Shown here in pieces: positions 39,227-47,364 of a DNA stretch of 47,364 nt; the stretch's first letter is position 1, and each line of letters begins with the position of its first letter. This DNA comes from an uncultured Bacillota bacterium. Its GTDB lineage: Bacteria > Bacillota_I > Bacilli_A > RF39 > UBA660. The DNA is taken from contig CAMUYN010000006.1 in the NCBI GenBank assembly GCA_947165005.1, positions 1-47,364 on the forward strand, read 5' to 3'. The position numbers and the translations under genes were made by a program. The notes beneath the pieces were generated by a model. That model worked only from the letters and a program-made list of their open reading frames with translations, ran no database searches and was not told the DNA's origin.

Positions 39227-39388
39227 ATGTACTACTACGGATACGGCGGATATGGATATAATAACCCTTGTTATTCATATTCTATGCCTAATTATGGTTA
39301 CCAAAACAATTCTGGTGGTGCCATAATACTAGTATTATTTATATTATTAGTAATAGTTATTGGATCTAGATTCCTATCAAACAACTAG
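39227..39388 (+). CDS. Small Gly/Tyr-rich single-TM protein, YjcZ-like
   Basis: AAAGGAGG then MYYYGYGGYGYNNPCYSYSMPNYGYQNNSGGAIILVLFILLVIVIGSRFLSNN*; not in ORF track. Confidence 0.75.
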   Translation: MYYYGYGGYGYNNPCYSYSMPNYGYQNNSGGAIILVLFILLVIVIGSRFLSNN

Positions 39389-39446
39389 GAATTTGATTTA
39401 ATAATAATTTTATGTTAAAATACCATGCGTAGGTGGTGAAAAAGGA

Positions 39447-39995
39447 ATGATCAGGAGTAAAGATATAATCGATGAATATGATAAAAGAATTAGATTAATT
39501 AGTAAAGAAGTAACATTCCCACTTGATAAAAAAACATTAAAGACTATTGAAGACATGAAAATAATGCTTAAAAATAGTCAGATAGATGAATTATCAAAAA
39601 AATATGATTTAAGACCAGGAATGGGTCTTAGTGCAATACAATTAGGTATAGCTAAAAGATTTTTTGTAATAGTTTACGAATATGAAGAAGGAAAATTCGA
39701 AAACTATGTAGTTATTAATCCTAAAATACTTAGTGAATCTGAAGAAAAGATATATGTTGAAGAAGGAGAAGGATGCCTAAGTATAAATAGACCTATTGAA
39801 GGAATAGTTCCTAGAAGTGCAAGAATTAAAGTAGAATTCTATGATGAAAAAGGTAATAAACAAGAATTAAGATTAAGAGAAGAACTATCTATAGTATTTC
39901 AACATGAAATAGATCATTTAAATGGAATATTATTTTATGATCATATCGATAAAAAAAATCCATATAAAGATGCTAATAAATATAGAGCAATATAA
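39447..39995 (+). CDS. def: Peptide deformylase
   Basis: GMGLSAIQL, EGCLS, QHEIDHLNG. Confidence 0.95.
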   Translation: MIRSKDIIDEYDKRIRLISKEVTFPLDKKTLKTIEDMKIMLKNSQIDELSKKYDLRPGMGLSAIQLGIAKRFFVIVYEYEEGKFENYVVINPKILSESEEKIYVEEGEGCLSINRPIEGIVPRSARIKVEFYDEKGNKQELRLREELSIVFQHEIDHLNGILFYDHIDKKNPYKDANKYRAI

Positions 39996-40023
39996 AAAGA
40001 TAATCATTATTGATTATCTTTTT
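39994..40023. terminator. Bidirectional terminator
   Basis: AAAAAGATAATCA-ttat-TGATTATCTTTTT. Confidence 0.85.
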
Positions 40024-41950
40024 TATTTTCAGGTTTAAATATTAATCTAGTAGGTTTATTAGAAACGGCTTCTTTTATTCTTTCTTTTCTGCTATAAATA
40101 GTTATATCCAATATTCTTTTATTTGCGCTATGAATATTAGTTACTGTTATCTTAGCTCTACCCTTTTTTAATACAGTAATATTTCCACCTCTATCGCATC
40201 TTATAGCTTCACTAGTATCAGTTTCAAAACTATAATCTGCAACATTAGAAATACCTAATTCATCATAAACATTTCTAATCTCATTATCTTCAACACATAA
40301 ACTTATACAAAATACAGGTGTTTTTTTCTTTCCTAATGAACTAGCAACTTTTCTTTTATATTTTTCTTCAATTTGTCTAATTCTTTCTCTTGTTACTCCA
40401 AATAATTCACCAACTTTTTCTAAAGTTAATAATTCTTTATTTGTTGGAATAAAGAAAGCATTGTTATAATTTCTTTCATTTAAAAATCTGTCAGCAAATG
40501 AATTAGTTATGCCAGTTCTTAATCTAAATATTAATACTCCCCTTTCATTAGTAGTTAAATTAATATCCTTAACTGTAAAAGCAGGAGTTAAATTATCCAT
40601 ATTTAAGCCATATTTATTAAAGAATTCTAATACTTTTTCTCTTTTATTAAGTCTAGCATTATGTATTAATTCTTCAAATTCTTCTTCAGTTAAAATTATT
40701 CTTATTGTTTTTGCTTTTTTTGTAACAAATATAACTTCTTTATAAGTATATACATTTTTAGATGGTAATTTAGCAATATCATCTAATATTTTATTAAATT
40801 GATCATGCAAATCATTATTCTCTGCAAAATCCTCTGTTGTTCCATATGTTTCAGAAGATAAAAATTCTATTAAACTTGTATCTTCATCTTCTCCAACTTC
40901 AGCATATATAGAAGTTGGATTTCCTATTAATTCTATCTTTTTATAATCTTTTATATTTGAGATAGTAATTACATAACCTAATTCTTTACATTTTTCAAAA
41001 ATTTCTTCATCGCTTGGATTTTCTATTTCATCTTGTTCTCTTAAAATTTTAACCGCTTTTGCTATTTTTTGTCCTTTTTCTTGAAGATGAACTGGAATTC
41101 TAATAGTAGATTTGTCATTAGCAAGTGCTCTCCTAATAGCTTGATTAATCCACCATATAGCACAAGTACTAAATTTATATCCTCTATTTACATCAAACTT
41201 TTCAATAGCCCTTTGAAGACCAATTCTTCCTTCTTGCTCTACATCTTCTAAAGGTAAACCAAAATTCATATTTTTTCTTGCTATTTTCTTAACTAATCTA
41301 GTATTATGATAGTCAATTTTATCTCTTATCTCTCTACATTCTTCAACCATTTCTACTATTTTTTTATCTTTTCTAATATTGACTAATGGTTCATCATTAC
41401 ATGTATAACTATATAATCTATTAAGTGCTTTAATTATAAATGAATCAGTACTATCTTGAGACAAATTATTAACATAATTAATAAACTCTACATAATTATG
41501 TTCATAAATATAATCTGCTAGTTTTTTTCTCAATTCATCATATTTTCTAAAAATTGCTTTTTCTTCTTGTGCTGTTAATACTGGAAATTCTTTAGTATCT
41601 TCATCAATAGAATCTGCTAATTCTTCAAGTTCTTTTTCTGTTTCTTCATCAACTACTCTAGCTAAAAAATCAAAAATCTTATTTGTTTTCTTTCTTTGAT
41701 TATTTGTAACTATATCTTGTAATTCTTCGTCAAGCAATAAACTATCAGCAAGTTCTTTATTAAGACTAAATTTATAAGCATCCACTAATACACATAAATA
41801 ATCAAGTGCAGTGTTAATACCTACTTTTTTCTTTAATGAGTCATAAATATCTAAAAACTTGGCATTATCAAAATTACTTAAATATTCTTCTTCAGTACCT
41901 TCTAATCCAAGTAACTCATATATTTTTCTTAATTTTATGTTATTATCCAT
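40007..41950 (-). CDS. Sigma-70 family RNA polymerase sigma factor with insert and C-terminal extension
   Basis: Region 2 NTRLVKKIARKN...LEDVEQEGRIGLQRAIEKFDVNRGYKFSTCAIWWINQAIRRAL; region 4.2 TLEKVGELFGVTRERIRQIE. Confidence 0.9.
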   Translation of the reverse strand: MDNNIKLRKIYELLGLEGTEEEYLSNFDNAKFLDIYDSLKKKVGINTALDYLCVLVDAYKFSLNKELADSLLLDEELQDIVTNNQRKKTNKIFDFLARVVDEETEKELEELADSIDEDTKEFPVLTAQEEKAIFRKYDELRKKLADYIYEHNYVEFINYVNNLSQDSTDSFIIKALNRLYSYTCNDEPLVNIRKDKKIVEMVEECREIRDKIDYHNTRLVKKIARKNMNFGLPLEDVEQEGRIGLQRAIEKFDVNRGYKFSTCAIWWINQAIRRALANDKSTIRIPVHLQEKGQKIAKAVKILREQDEIENPSDEEIFEKCKELGYVITISNIKDYKKIELIGNPTSIYAEVGEDEDTSLIEFLSSETYGTTEDFAENNDLHDQFNKILDDIAKLPSKNVYTYKEVIFVTKKAKTIRIILTEEEFEELIHNARLNKREKVLEFFNKYGLNMDNLTPAFTVKDINLTTNERGVLIFRLRTGITNSFADRFLNERNYNNAFFIPTNKELLTLEKVGELFGVTRERIRQIEEKYKRKVASSLGKKKTPVFCISLCVEDNEIRNVYDELGISNVADYSFETDTSEAIRCDRGGNITVLKKGRAKITVTNIHSANKRILDITIYSRKERIKEAVSNKPTRLIFKPENKKDNQ

Positions 41951-42033
41951 AATTTCACCCTTCTATTTTTATAATAGAATCCCCTTTAAAAATTATAGTT
42001 TTATATTATATCACAATTAAAAAAATTAGCAAA

Positions 42034-43350
42034 TTATTTTAATAATTCGCTAATTAAATCTTCTTTTATATGAGATATACTTGCACAGCTCATAAAAACA
42101 TAAACATTATCTTTATAATCTAATAATTCAGATATATCATTTTCAAGTAATATTTTTCCATTTTTTGTTTTTTCTAAAATCATATTAGAAGTTACACCTG
42201 GATACTCTTCCTGTTTTTCTCTATTACTATCAATATTAGTAACATAAATATAATCTGCTATGTTTAAAGCATCCGCAAAATCATCATAGAATTCTTTTGT
42301 TCTAGAATAAGTATTTGGTTTAAAGATAGCTATGATTTTTTTATCTTTAAACTTAGCTTTTGCTGCTTCTAGGGTAACTTTAATTTCAGTTGGATGATGA
42401 GCATAATCATCAATTATTATTGAATTACCCACTTTTTCTTCCTGAAATCTTCTTTCTGCATTTTTAAAATCTTTTAATAATTCTTTTATCTTATCAATAG
42501 TAATCCCAAGATTTAAACAAACTATCACACATGCAGTAGCATTTAATGCCATGTGTCTACCAAATACTGGAACCATTAGATTAACTAACAATTCATTATT
42601 ATGGTATATATCAAAATGTGTACCATCTTCTTTTACGTCAATATTCTTAACTACATAATCATTATTATCTTTTTCTCCATAATAAATAACATCTTTGTCA
42701 AATTTAATAGACCTAATATTTTCATTATCTCCACATACTACTGCATATTCTTTTGAAGCATTTAAAAACTTGCTAAAGCTATTAACTATATCAGGAAGAC
42801 CATCATAACATTCAGTATGTTCAAGCTCTATATTAGTACATACTGATATAGAAGGATGATATGCTAAAAAATGTTTATTATATTCATCTGATTCAATTAC
42901 AAATAATTCATTTTCTCTATTGGCATGTCCTCTTCCATCTCCGATAAAATAATTACATCCTATAGTATTATTTACTACGTGGCTAATCATTGAAGATGTT
43001 GTTGTTTTACCATGAGTTCCACAAACTGAGATTGTTCTAAATTTTGAAGTTAAATCACCAATTATCTCATTATATGGAGTTATGTTATAACCAAGGGCTT
43101 TAATTCTTTTTATCTCTTTATGATCTTCACTAAATGCTTTAGATGCAGTGATAATAGTATCACTATCTATTCCTTTAGTACCATCATAATATATTTTAAT
43201 ACCTCTTTGATCTAATCCTTTTTCAGTAAATTTAAAATCTCTTACATCATCATAACCTGATACTTCATATCCAAGATCACTAAGTAAGCAAGCAAGGGTT
43301 GCCATACCAGAACCTTTTATACCTATACAATAATATTTCATAATAATCAC
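42034..43350 (-). CDS. murC: UDP-N-acetylmuramate--L-alanine ligase
   Basis: GIKGSGMATLA, CGTHGKTTTSSM, DDYAHHPTEI. Confidence 0.94.
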   Translation of the reverse strand: MIIMKYYCIGIKGSGMATLACLLSDLGYEVSGYDDVRDFKFTEKGLDQRGIKIYYDGTKGIDSDTIITASKAFSEDHKEIKRIKALGYNITPYNEIIGDLTSKFRTISVCGTHGKTTTSSMISHVVNNTIGCNYFIGDGRGHANRENELFVIESDEYNKHFLAYHPSISVCTNIELEHTECYDGLPDIVNSFSKFLNASKEYAVVCGDNENIRSIKFDKDVIYYGEKDNNDYVVKNIDVKEDGTHFDIYHNNELLVNLMVPVFGRHMALNATACVIVCLNLGITIDKIKELLKDFKNAERRFQEEKVGNSIIIDDYAHHPTEIKVTLEAAKAKFKDKKIIAIFKPNTYSRTKEFYDDFADALNIADYIYVTNIDSNREKQEEYPGVTSNMILEKTKNGKILLENDISELLDYKDNVYVFMSCASISHIKEDLISELLK

Positions 43351-43391
43351 TTCCTAATAAAATTATATAATAAAATCAAAATAAAAACTAC

Positions 43392-43622
43392 TTATTTCTT
43401 AGTAGTCTTTTTTGTTGTTTTTTTCTTTGGAGTTACAGTCTTCTTAGTTCCAGTAACTCTTTTATCATTAGCAGTAAATAAACCTACAACTAAACCTATT
43501 ACTGCTCCTAAAACTGTAAATGTTACTAACTTTTCAAAAGCAATACCTAGAGCAATACCAGCTGCAGTACCTATTATTATACTAAATAATACGTAAAAGC
43601 TAATGTTTTTCTTTCTCTTCAT
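43392..43622 (-). CDS. Small membrane protein with glycine-rich TM and Lys/Thr tail
   Basis: 76 aa; two TM segments; KKTVTPKKKTTKKTTKK. Confidence 0.7.
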   Translation of the reverse strand: MKRKKNISFYVLFSIIIGTAAGIALGIAFEKLVTFTVLGAVIGLVVGLFTANDKRVTGTKKTVTPKKKTTKKTTKK

Positions 43623-43645
43623 ATATTTACCTCCTTTTCTTCTTT

Positions 43646-44338
43646 TTATTCACATTTTATATCTAATTTTTTACTATTTTTTAGATATTTAAGTGATTCC
43701 TCACTAATAATATTATTCTTCTTAAATATTTTTATTGTCTTACAATTAAATTCTTCTTTACCAATATTCTTTTCTAATTCAAGTTTATTAATTGAATCAA
43801 TAGTCTTTACTAGTGGTTTAGAAATATTAGATATTAATATTGTATTATTAAGAATATAATCTTTTAACTGAGACTTATTAACAAATTTAGAAAAATTTAT
43901 ATTAAATATAGGCATAGATAGAATAAGTAATATAACAAATATTGCTACATATGATTCTAATGCTCCAAGCAATCCTCCAAGGATCTTCAAAGGGATTCTA
44001 AATAGATCGGATTCCTCAAACATATTTTCTACTATTCCGCTTATCTTAATAACAATCTTAAGTATTATATTTAATATAATGAATAATATGAAAAATGCTA
44101 ATAGCTCGTAGAATAAAATATTTAAAGATGAATAATTACTAAGTAAACCTACTGTAAAGAACGGACATTTCTCATACAGAACAATGGATAAATTATTCTT
44201 TAATAAAAATGCTAAAATTACTACAATTATTAAACCTGCAGTAGACACAGCTTGCTTTATAATACCTTTTTTATATCCAGTAATAAATCCAGATATCAAT
44301 AAAAGCACTATTATAATATCTACTATGTTAAACTTCAT
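43646..44338 (-). CDS. CvpA family membrane protein
   Basis: NIVDIIIVLLLISGFITGYKKGIIKQAVSTAG. Confidence 0.85.
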   Translation of the reverse strand: MKFNIVDIIIVLLLISGFITGYKKGIIKQAVSTAGLIIVVILAFLLKNNLSIVLYEKCPFFTVGLLSNYSSLNILFYELLAFFILFIILNIILKIVIKISGIVENMFEESDLFRIPLKILGGLLGALESYVAIFVILLILSMPIFNINFSKFVNKSQLKDYILNNTILISNISKPLVKTIDSINKLELEKNIGKEEFNCKTIKIFKKNNIISEESLKYLKNSKKLDIKCE

Positions 44339-44421
44339 TTTAACACCTCTATTATAAATTATATTACATTTTTAAAAAAAATGAAAGATTATATGATAAA
44401 ATATATTTGAAGGTGATATTT

Positions 44422-45351
44422 ATGACTATATCTTTTAAAGTAAGTGAAGAAACAAAAAAAGAAATGATTGAGCATTTCAAAGATTTAAAAAGAGATAAGA
44501 CTCCTCAATACGCTATATTCCAAGCTGATGAAGAAGATACTGTAGTTACTCTTTATGAATCTGGCAAGGTAGTATTCCAAGGAGTATCTGCAGATATAGA
44601 TGCAAACTTCTGGAAAGAAACAGAAAAAATATTAACTGGTAAAATGCCTGAAGATAATGCTAAAAAAGAAAAGAAAGAAGATTTAGATACTACTGATTAT
44701 TATAATATATCTTCTATCGGATCTGATGAAGTTGGAACTGGTGATTATTTTGGACCTATAGTAGTAACTGCATCATATGTATCCAAAGATAAAATATCTT
44801 ATCTTGAAGAACTTGGAGTCAGAGATTCAAAAAAAGTTACTGATGATAAAATAATAAAGATTGCGCCTGAATTAATAAAAAATATTCCTCATCAAACATT
44901 TATTCTTACCAATGAAGAATATAATGAATGGCAAGCTAAGGGATATAATATGAATAAGATTAAAACTATTCTTCATAATAGAGTTATACTTGGTTTATTA
45001 AAACAAGATAATTTTATGATAGATATGGTTGTCATAGATCAATTTACTTCTCCTAGAAGTTATTTTGGATATCTAAAAGATATGAATGAAAATGTTTATA
45101 GAAAAATAACATTTACTACTCATGCAGAAGATAAATGTTTATCAGTCGGATGCTCATCTATTATAAGTAGATATATATTTTTAAATGAAATGGAAAAACT
45201 TGGTAAATCAATCGACAAGGTATTACCTCTTGGTGCTTCTACTGTAGTTGATGAAGCTGGCAAGGCCATTGTTAATAAATATGGTAAAGAAATCTTAAAT
45301 AAGATTGCAAAAACTAATTTTAAAAACACAGAAAAAATCCTAAATAATTAG
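44422..45351 (+). CDS. rnhC: Ribonuclease HIII
   Basis: IGSDEVGTGDYFGPIVV, DSKKVTDDKI; start reset to MTISFKV behind AAGGTGA. Confidence 0.95.
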   Translation: MTISFKVSEETKKEMIEHFKDLKRDKTPQYAIFQADEEDTVVTLYESGKVVFQGVSADIDANFWKETEKILTGKMPEDNAKKEKKEDLDTTDYYNISSIGSDEVGTGDYFGPIVVTASYVSKDKISYLEELGVRDSKKVTDDKIIKIAPELIKNIPHQTFILTNEEYNEWQAKGYNMNKIKTILHNRVILGLLKQDNFMIDMVVIDQFTSPRSYFGYLKDMNENVYRKITFTTHAEDKCLSVGCSSIISRYIFLNEMEKLGKSIDKVLPLGASTVVDEAGKAIVNKYGKEILNKIAKTNFKNTEKILNN

Positions 45352-45360
45352 GATTTTTTT
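45332..45360. terminator. Bidirectional terminator
   Basis: AAAAAATCCTAA-ataa-TTAGGATTTTTTT. Confidence 0.85.
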
Positions 45361-45363
45361 ATT

Positions 45364-46506
45364 TTATCTAAAGAATGCTAAATATATCATAAATCCAGTC
45401 AATATTACTGTCAATATTGTTCCTGTAATTCTATTTGATTTTTCACTTTTATCATTTATACCTAGCATAAATGATACTGCTATCCCCCCGATTAATCCTC
45501 CGATATGAGCTGCATTACTTATTCCAGGTGAAATAAAACCTATTACCAAGTTTATAATAATTACTGGTATTATTTGGCCTATTATTTGATTACCAACATA
45601 TCCCCTATAATAATATCCAAAATATAATAATGAACCAAGAAGTCCAAATATTGCACCAGATGCACCAGCAGAAACACTATAATCATTTTGGAAAACCATA
45701 ACAAATAATGATGCTATTATCATGCTATAAAAATATATCAATAAGTATTTTGCTTTTCCATAAAAATGTTCAATGCTTGGTCCAAGTACAGACAATGAAT
45801 ACATATTACATAATATATGTATAATACCTATATGAAGAAATCCAGAGGAAATTAATCTATAATATTCTCCACTTCGTACTAAAGAAGGTATATTAGCACC
45901 AAAACTAACTAATGTATTAGTATCTTCACTTCCCTTGCCTATAATATACATAAGTGCAAATACAATAACATTTATCAAAATCAATATTCCTGTTATTATC
46001 GGTTTCTTTTGCTTAAACATATCATTAAACCTCTCATTTTCTTCTATATTTTTCTTAGTTATATCACTAGTCATTTTAGCTAATAATTCAATTCCTTCTT
46101 CTTTATAATTTAAATCATCAACTATACCTTTATAATATTTTTTAATTATTTCATTATTCTCTAGATCTGTTTCATTCTCAATAATAATACTATTTTTATC
46201 ATTAAGAACATATTCTTTTATATCTTCACCTATATTTAAGTATATAGATAGTATCGACATAAATGGGTTAAAAGTCTTTCTCTTTATTTGCTTTGAAATA
46301 TCCTTTGCTTTTGCAATATCAAATTCTAATTGTTCTTCATTAAATATTTGTTTTGTTACTATTCTAATTATTCTATATTCACTATGTTTATTTTCAAGCC
46401 ATATCTCATCTTCTATTCCATGAATTATTATTGGAACAAAGTTTTCTTTAGTAATAAAATAGTGAACTAGTTTTAGCTTTAACAATGCTTTATCATCTAT
46501 AATCAT
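45364..46506 (-). CDS. Rhomboid family intramembrane serine protease
   Basis: GASGAIFGLLG catalytic Ser, NAAHIGGLIGG catalytic His. Confidence 0.93.
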   Translation of the reverse strand: MIIDDKALLKLKLVHYFITKENFVPIIIHGIEDEIWLENKHSEYRIIRIVTKQIFNEEQLEFDIAKAKDISKQIKRKTFNPFMSILSIYLNIGEDIKEYVLNDKNSIIIENETDLENNEIIKKYYKGIVDDLNYKEEGIELLAKMTSDITKKNIEENERFNDMFKQKKPIITGILILINVIVFALMYIIGKGSEDTNTLVSFGANIPSLVRSGEYYRLISSGFLHIGIIHILCNMYSLSVLGPSIEHFYGKAKYLLIYFYSMIIASLFVMVFQNDYSVSAGASGAIFGLLGSLLYFGYYYRGYVGNQIIGQIIPVIIINLVIGFISPGISNAAHIGGLIGGIAVSFMLGINDKSEKSNRITGTILTVILTGFMIYLAFFR

Positions 46507-46513
46507 AATTCAC

Positions 46514-47364
46514 CTATTTTTCTTCATATACTTTCAATAATTCTTTAAACTTATCATCCACTTCACACGTAAAAGTCATTCTTTCTTTAGTAGTTGGATG
46601 AACAAAACTAATCTCTTTAGCATGTAATAATTGACCATAATCATCTATATTTTTATTATTTGAATATGCTGGATCATTACACACTGGATGTCCTATATAT
46701 TTCATATGAACTCTTATCTGATGTGTTCTACCAGTTTCTAATTTTAATTCTAGCAATGTAACATTCTTAAATCTTTCTAATACTTTAAAATTAGTTACTG
46801 CTTCTTTAGAATTTTTAGATGTAACTTCCATTTTCTTTCTATCAGATTCACATCTACCTATTGGAGCATCTATTTTACCTGTATCATGATTAATAACACC
46901 ATTTACAAGAGCTATATATGTTCTAACTATATTATGTTTTTTTAATTCTTCTTCTAAAAAAAGATGTGCTTTATCATTTTTAGCAACAATTAATAAACCA
47001 CTAGTATCTTTATCTATTCTATGAACTATACCTGGTCTAAATTCACCATTTCTTTTACTTAAATTACTGTAATTAATTAATGCATTTACAAGAGTATGTT
47101 CCTTGTTCCCAGGAGCAGGATGAACAACCATTCCACTTGGTTTATTTATAACTAAGATATCATCATCTTCATAAACAATATCTAATTTTATATTTTCACC
47201 TTCAAGTTTAATTTCTTCATTAACAACATTAATCTCTATATTATCATTTAAACTAATCTTATAACTCTCTTTAACTTCTTTGTTATTAACTTTTATATTA
47301 CCAGTTTTAATTAATTTTTGTATTTTAGCGCGTGTTAAATCAACACTATCAAGTTCTGATAGAT
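46514..47364 (-). CDS. RluD-like pseudouridine synthase, 5' end beyond the window
   Basis: VHRIDKDTSGLLIVAKN; frame stays open upstream of the listed ATG to the edge with an S4-like segment LTRAKIQKLIKTGNIKVNNKEV. Confidence 0.92.
   Translation of the reverse strand, partial: LSELDSVDLTRAKIQKLIKTGNIKVNNKEVKESYKISLNDNIEINVVNEEIKLEGENIKLDIVYEDDDILVINKPSGMVVHPAPGNKEHTLVNALINYSNLSKRNGEFRPGIVHRIDKDTSGLLIVAKNDKAHLFLEEELKKHNIVRTYIALVNGVINHDTGKIDAPIGRCESDRKKMEVTSKNSKEAVTNFKVLERFKNVTLLELKLETGRTHQIRVHMKYIGHPVCNDPAYSNNKNIDDYGQLLHAKEISFVHPTTKERMTFTCEVDDKFKELLKVYEEK

Noticed and set aside
43392-43460. Lys/Thr-rich tail as a DNA repeat
   Set aside because: Short low-complexity coding sequence; no long nucleotide repeat
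45120-45329. Minus-strand 69-aa ORF
   Set aside because: Antisense to rnhC

Overview
AT-rich, gene-dense chromosomal window, probably from a Firmicutes/Bacilli-type genome with mollicute-like features (gene content and order only; no database search was possible). Most genes are on the minus strand. Core loci: efp 5' end, rpmG, a class B PBP, tRNA-Glu/tRNA-Ile, an LCP protein, a YerB-like DUF3048 protein, tgt, ackA, mraZ-rsmH-ftsL-PBP, fmt, rseP, cdsA, pyk, dnaE, rpmB, a T-box plus thrS, dnaI/dnaB, a yneF neighbourhood next to lexA, comEA/comEC, ftsW/rodA, def, a sigma-70 factor, murC, cvpA, rnhC, a rhomboid and a rluD-like gene. I found four small genes missing from the ORF track: rpmB (56 aa), a 33-aa membrane peptide, a 50-aa membrane peptide divergent from lexA, and a 53-aa YjcZ-like Gly/Tyr protein. 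Best leads: (1) the 50-aa peptide has a LexA-type operator exactly inside its promoter spacer, suggesting a short SOS effector in the position YneA holds in Bacillus; (2) an intact transketolase homologue that has lost most ThDP and catalytic motifs; (3) a candidate SirA-like protein between that gene and yneF; (4) a sigma-70 factor with a large insert before region 4 and a C-terminal extension resembling a Big_2 domain; (5) no TGA stop in about 47 genes, while one DUF1016-like gene has two in-frame TGAs at likely Arg positions; (6) a bacterial TMEM43/LUMA homologue; (7) an RNB protein lacking catalytic residues; (8) a 10-bp phased MraZ operator; (9) a hairpin covering the comEA Shine-Dalgarno.
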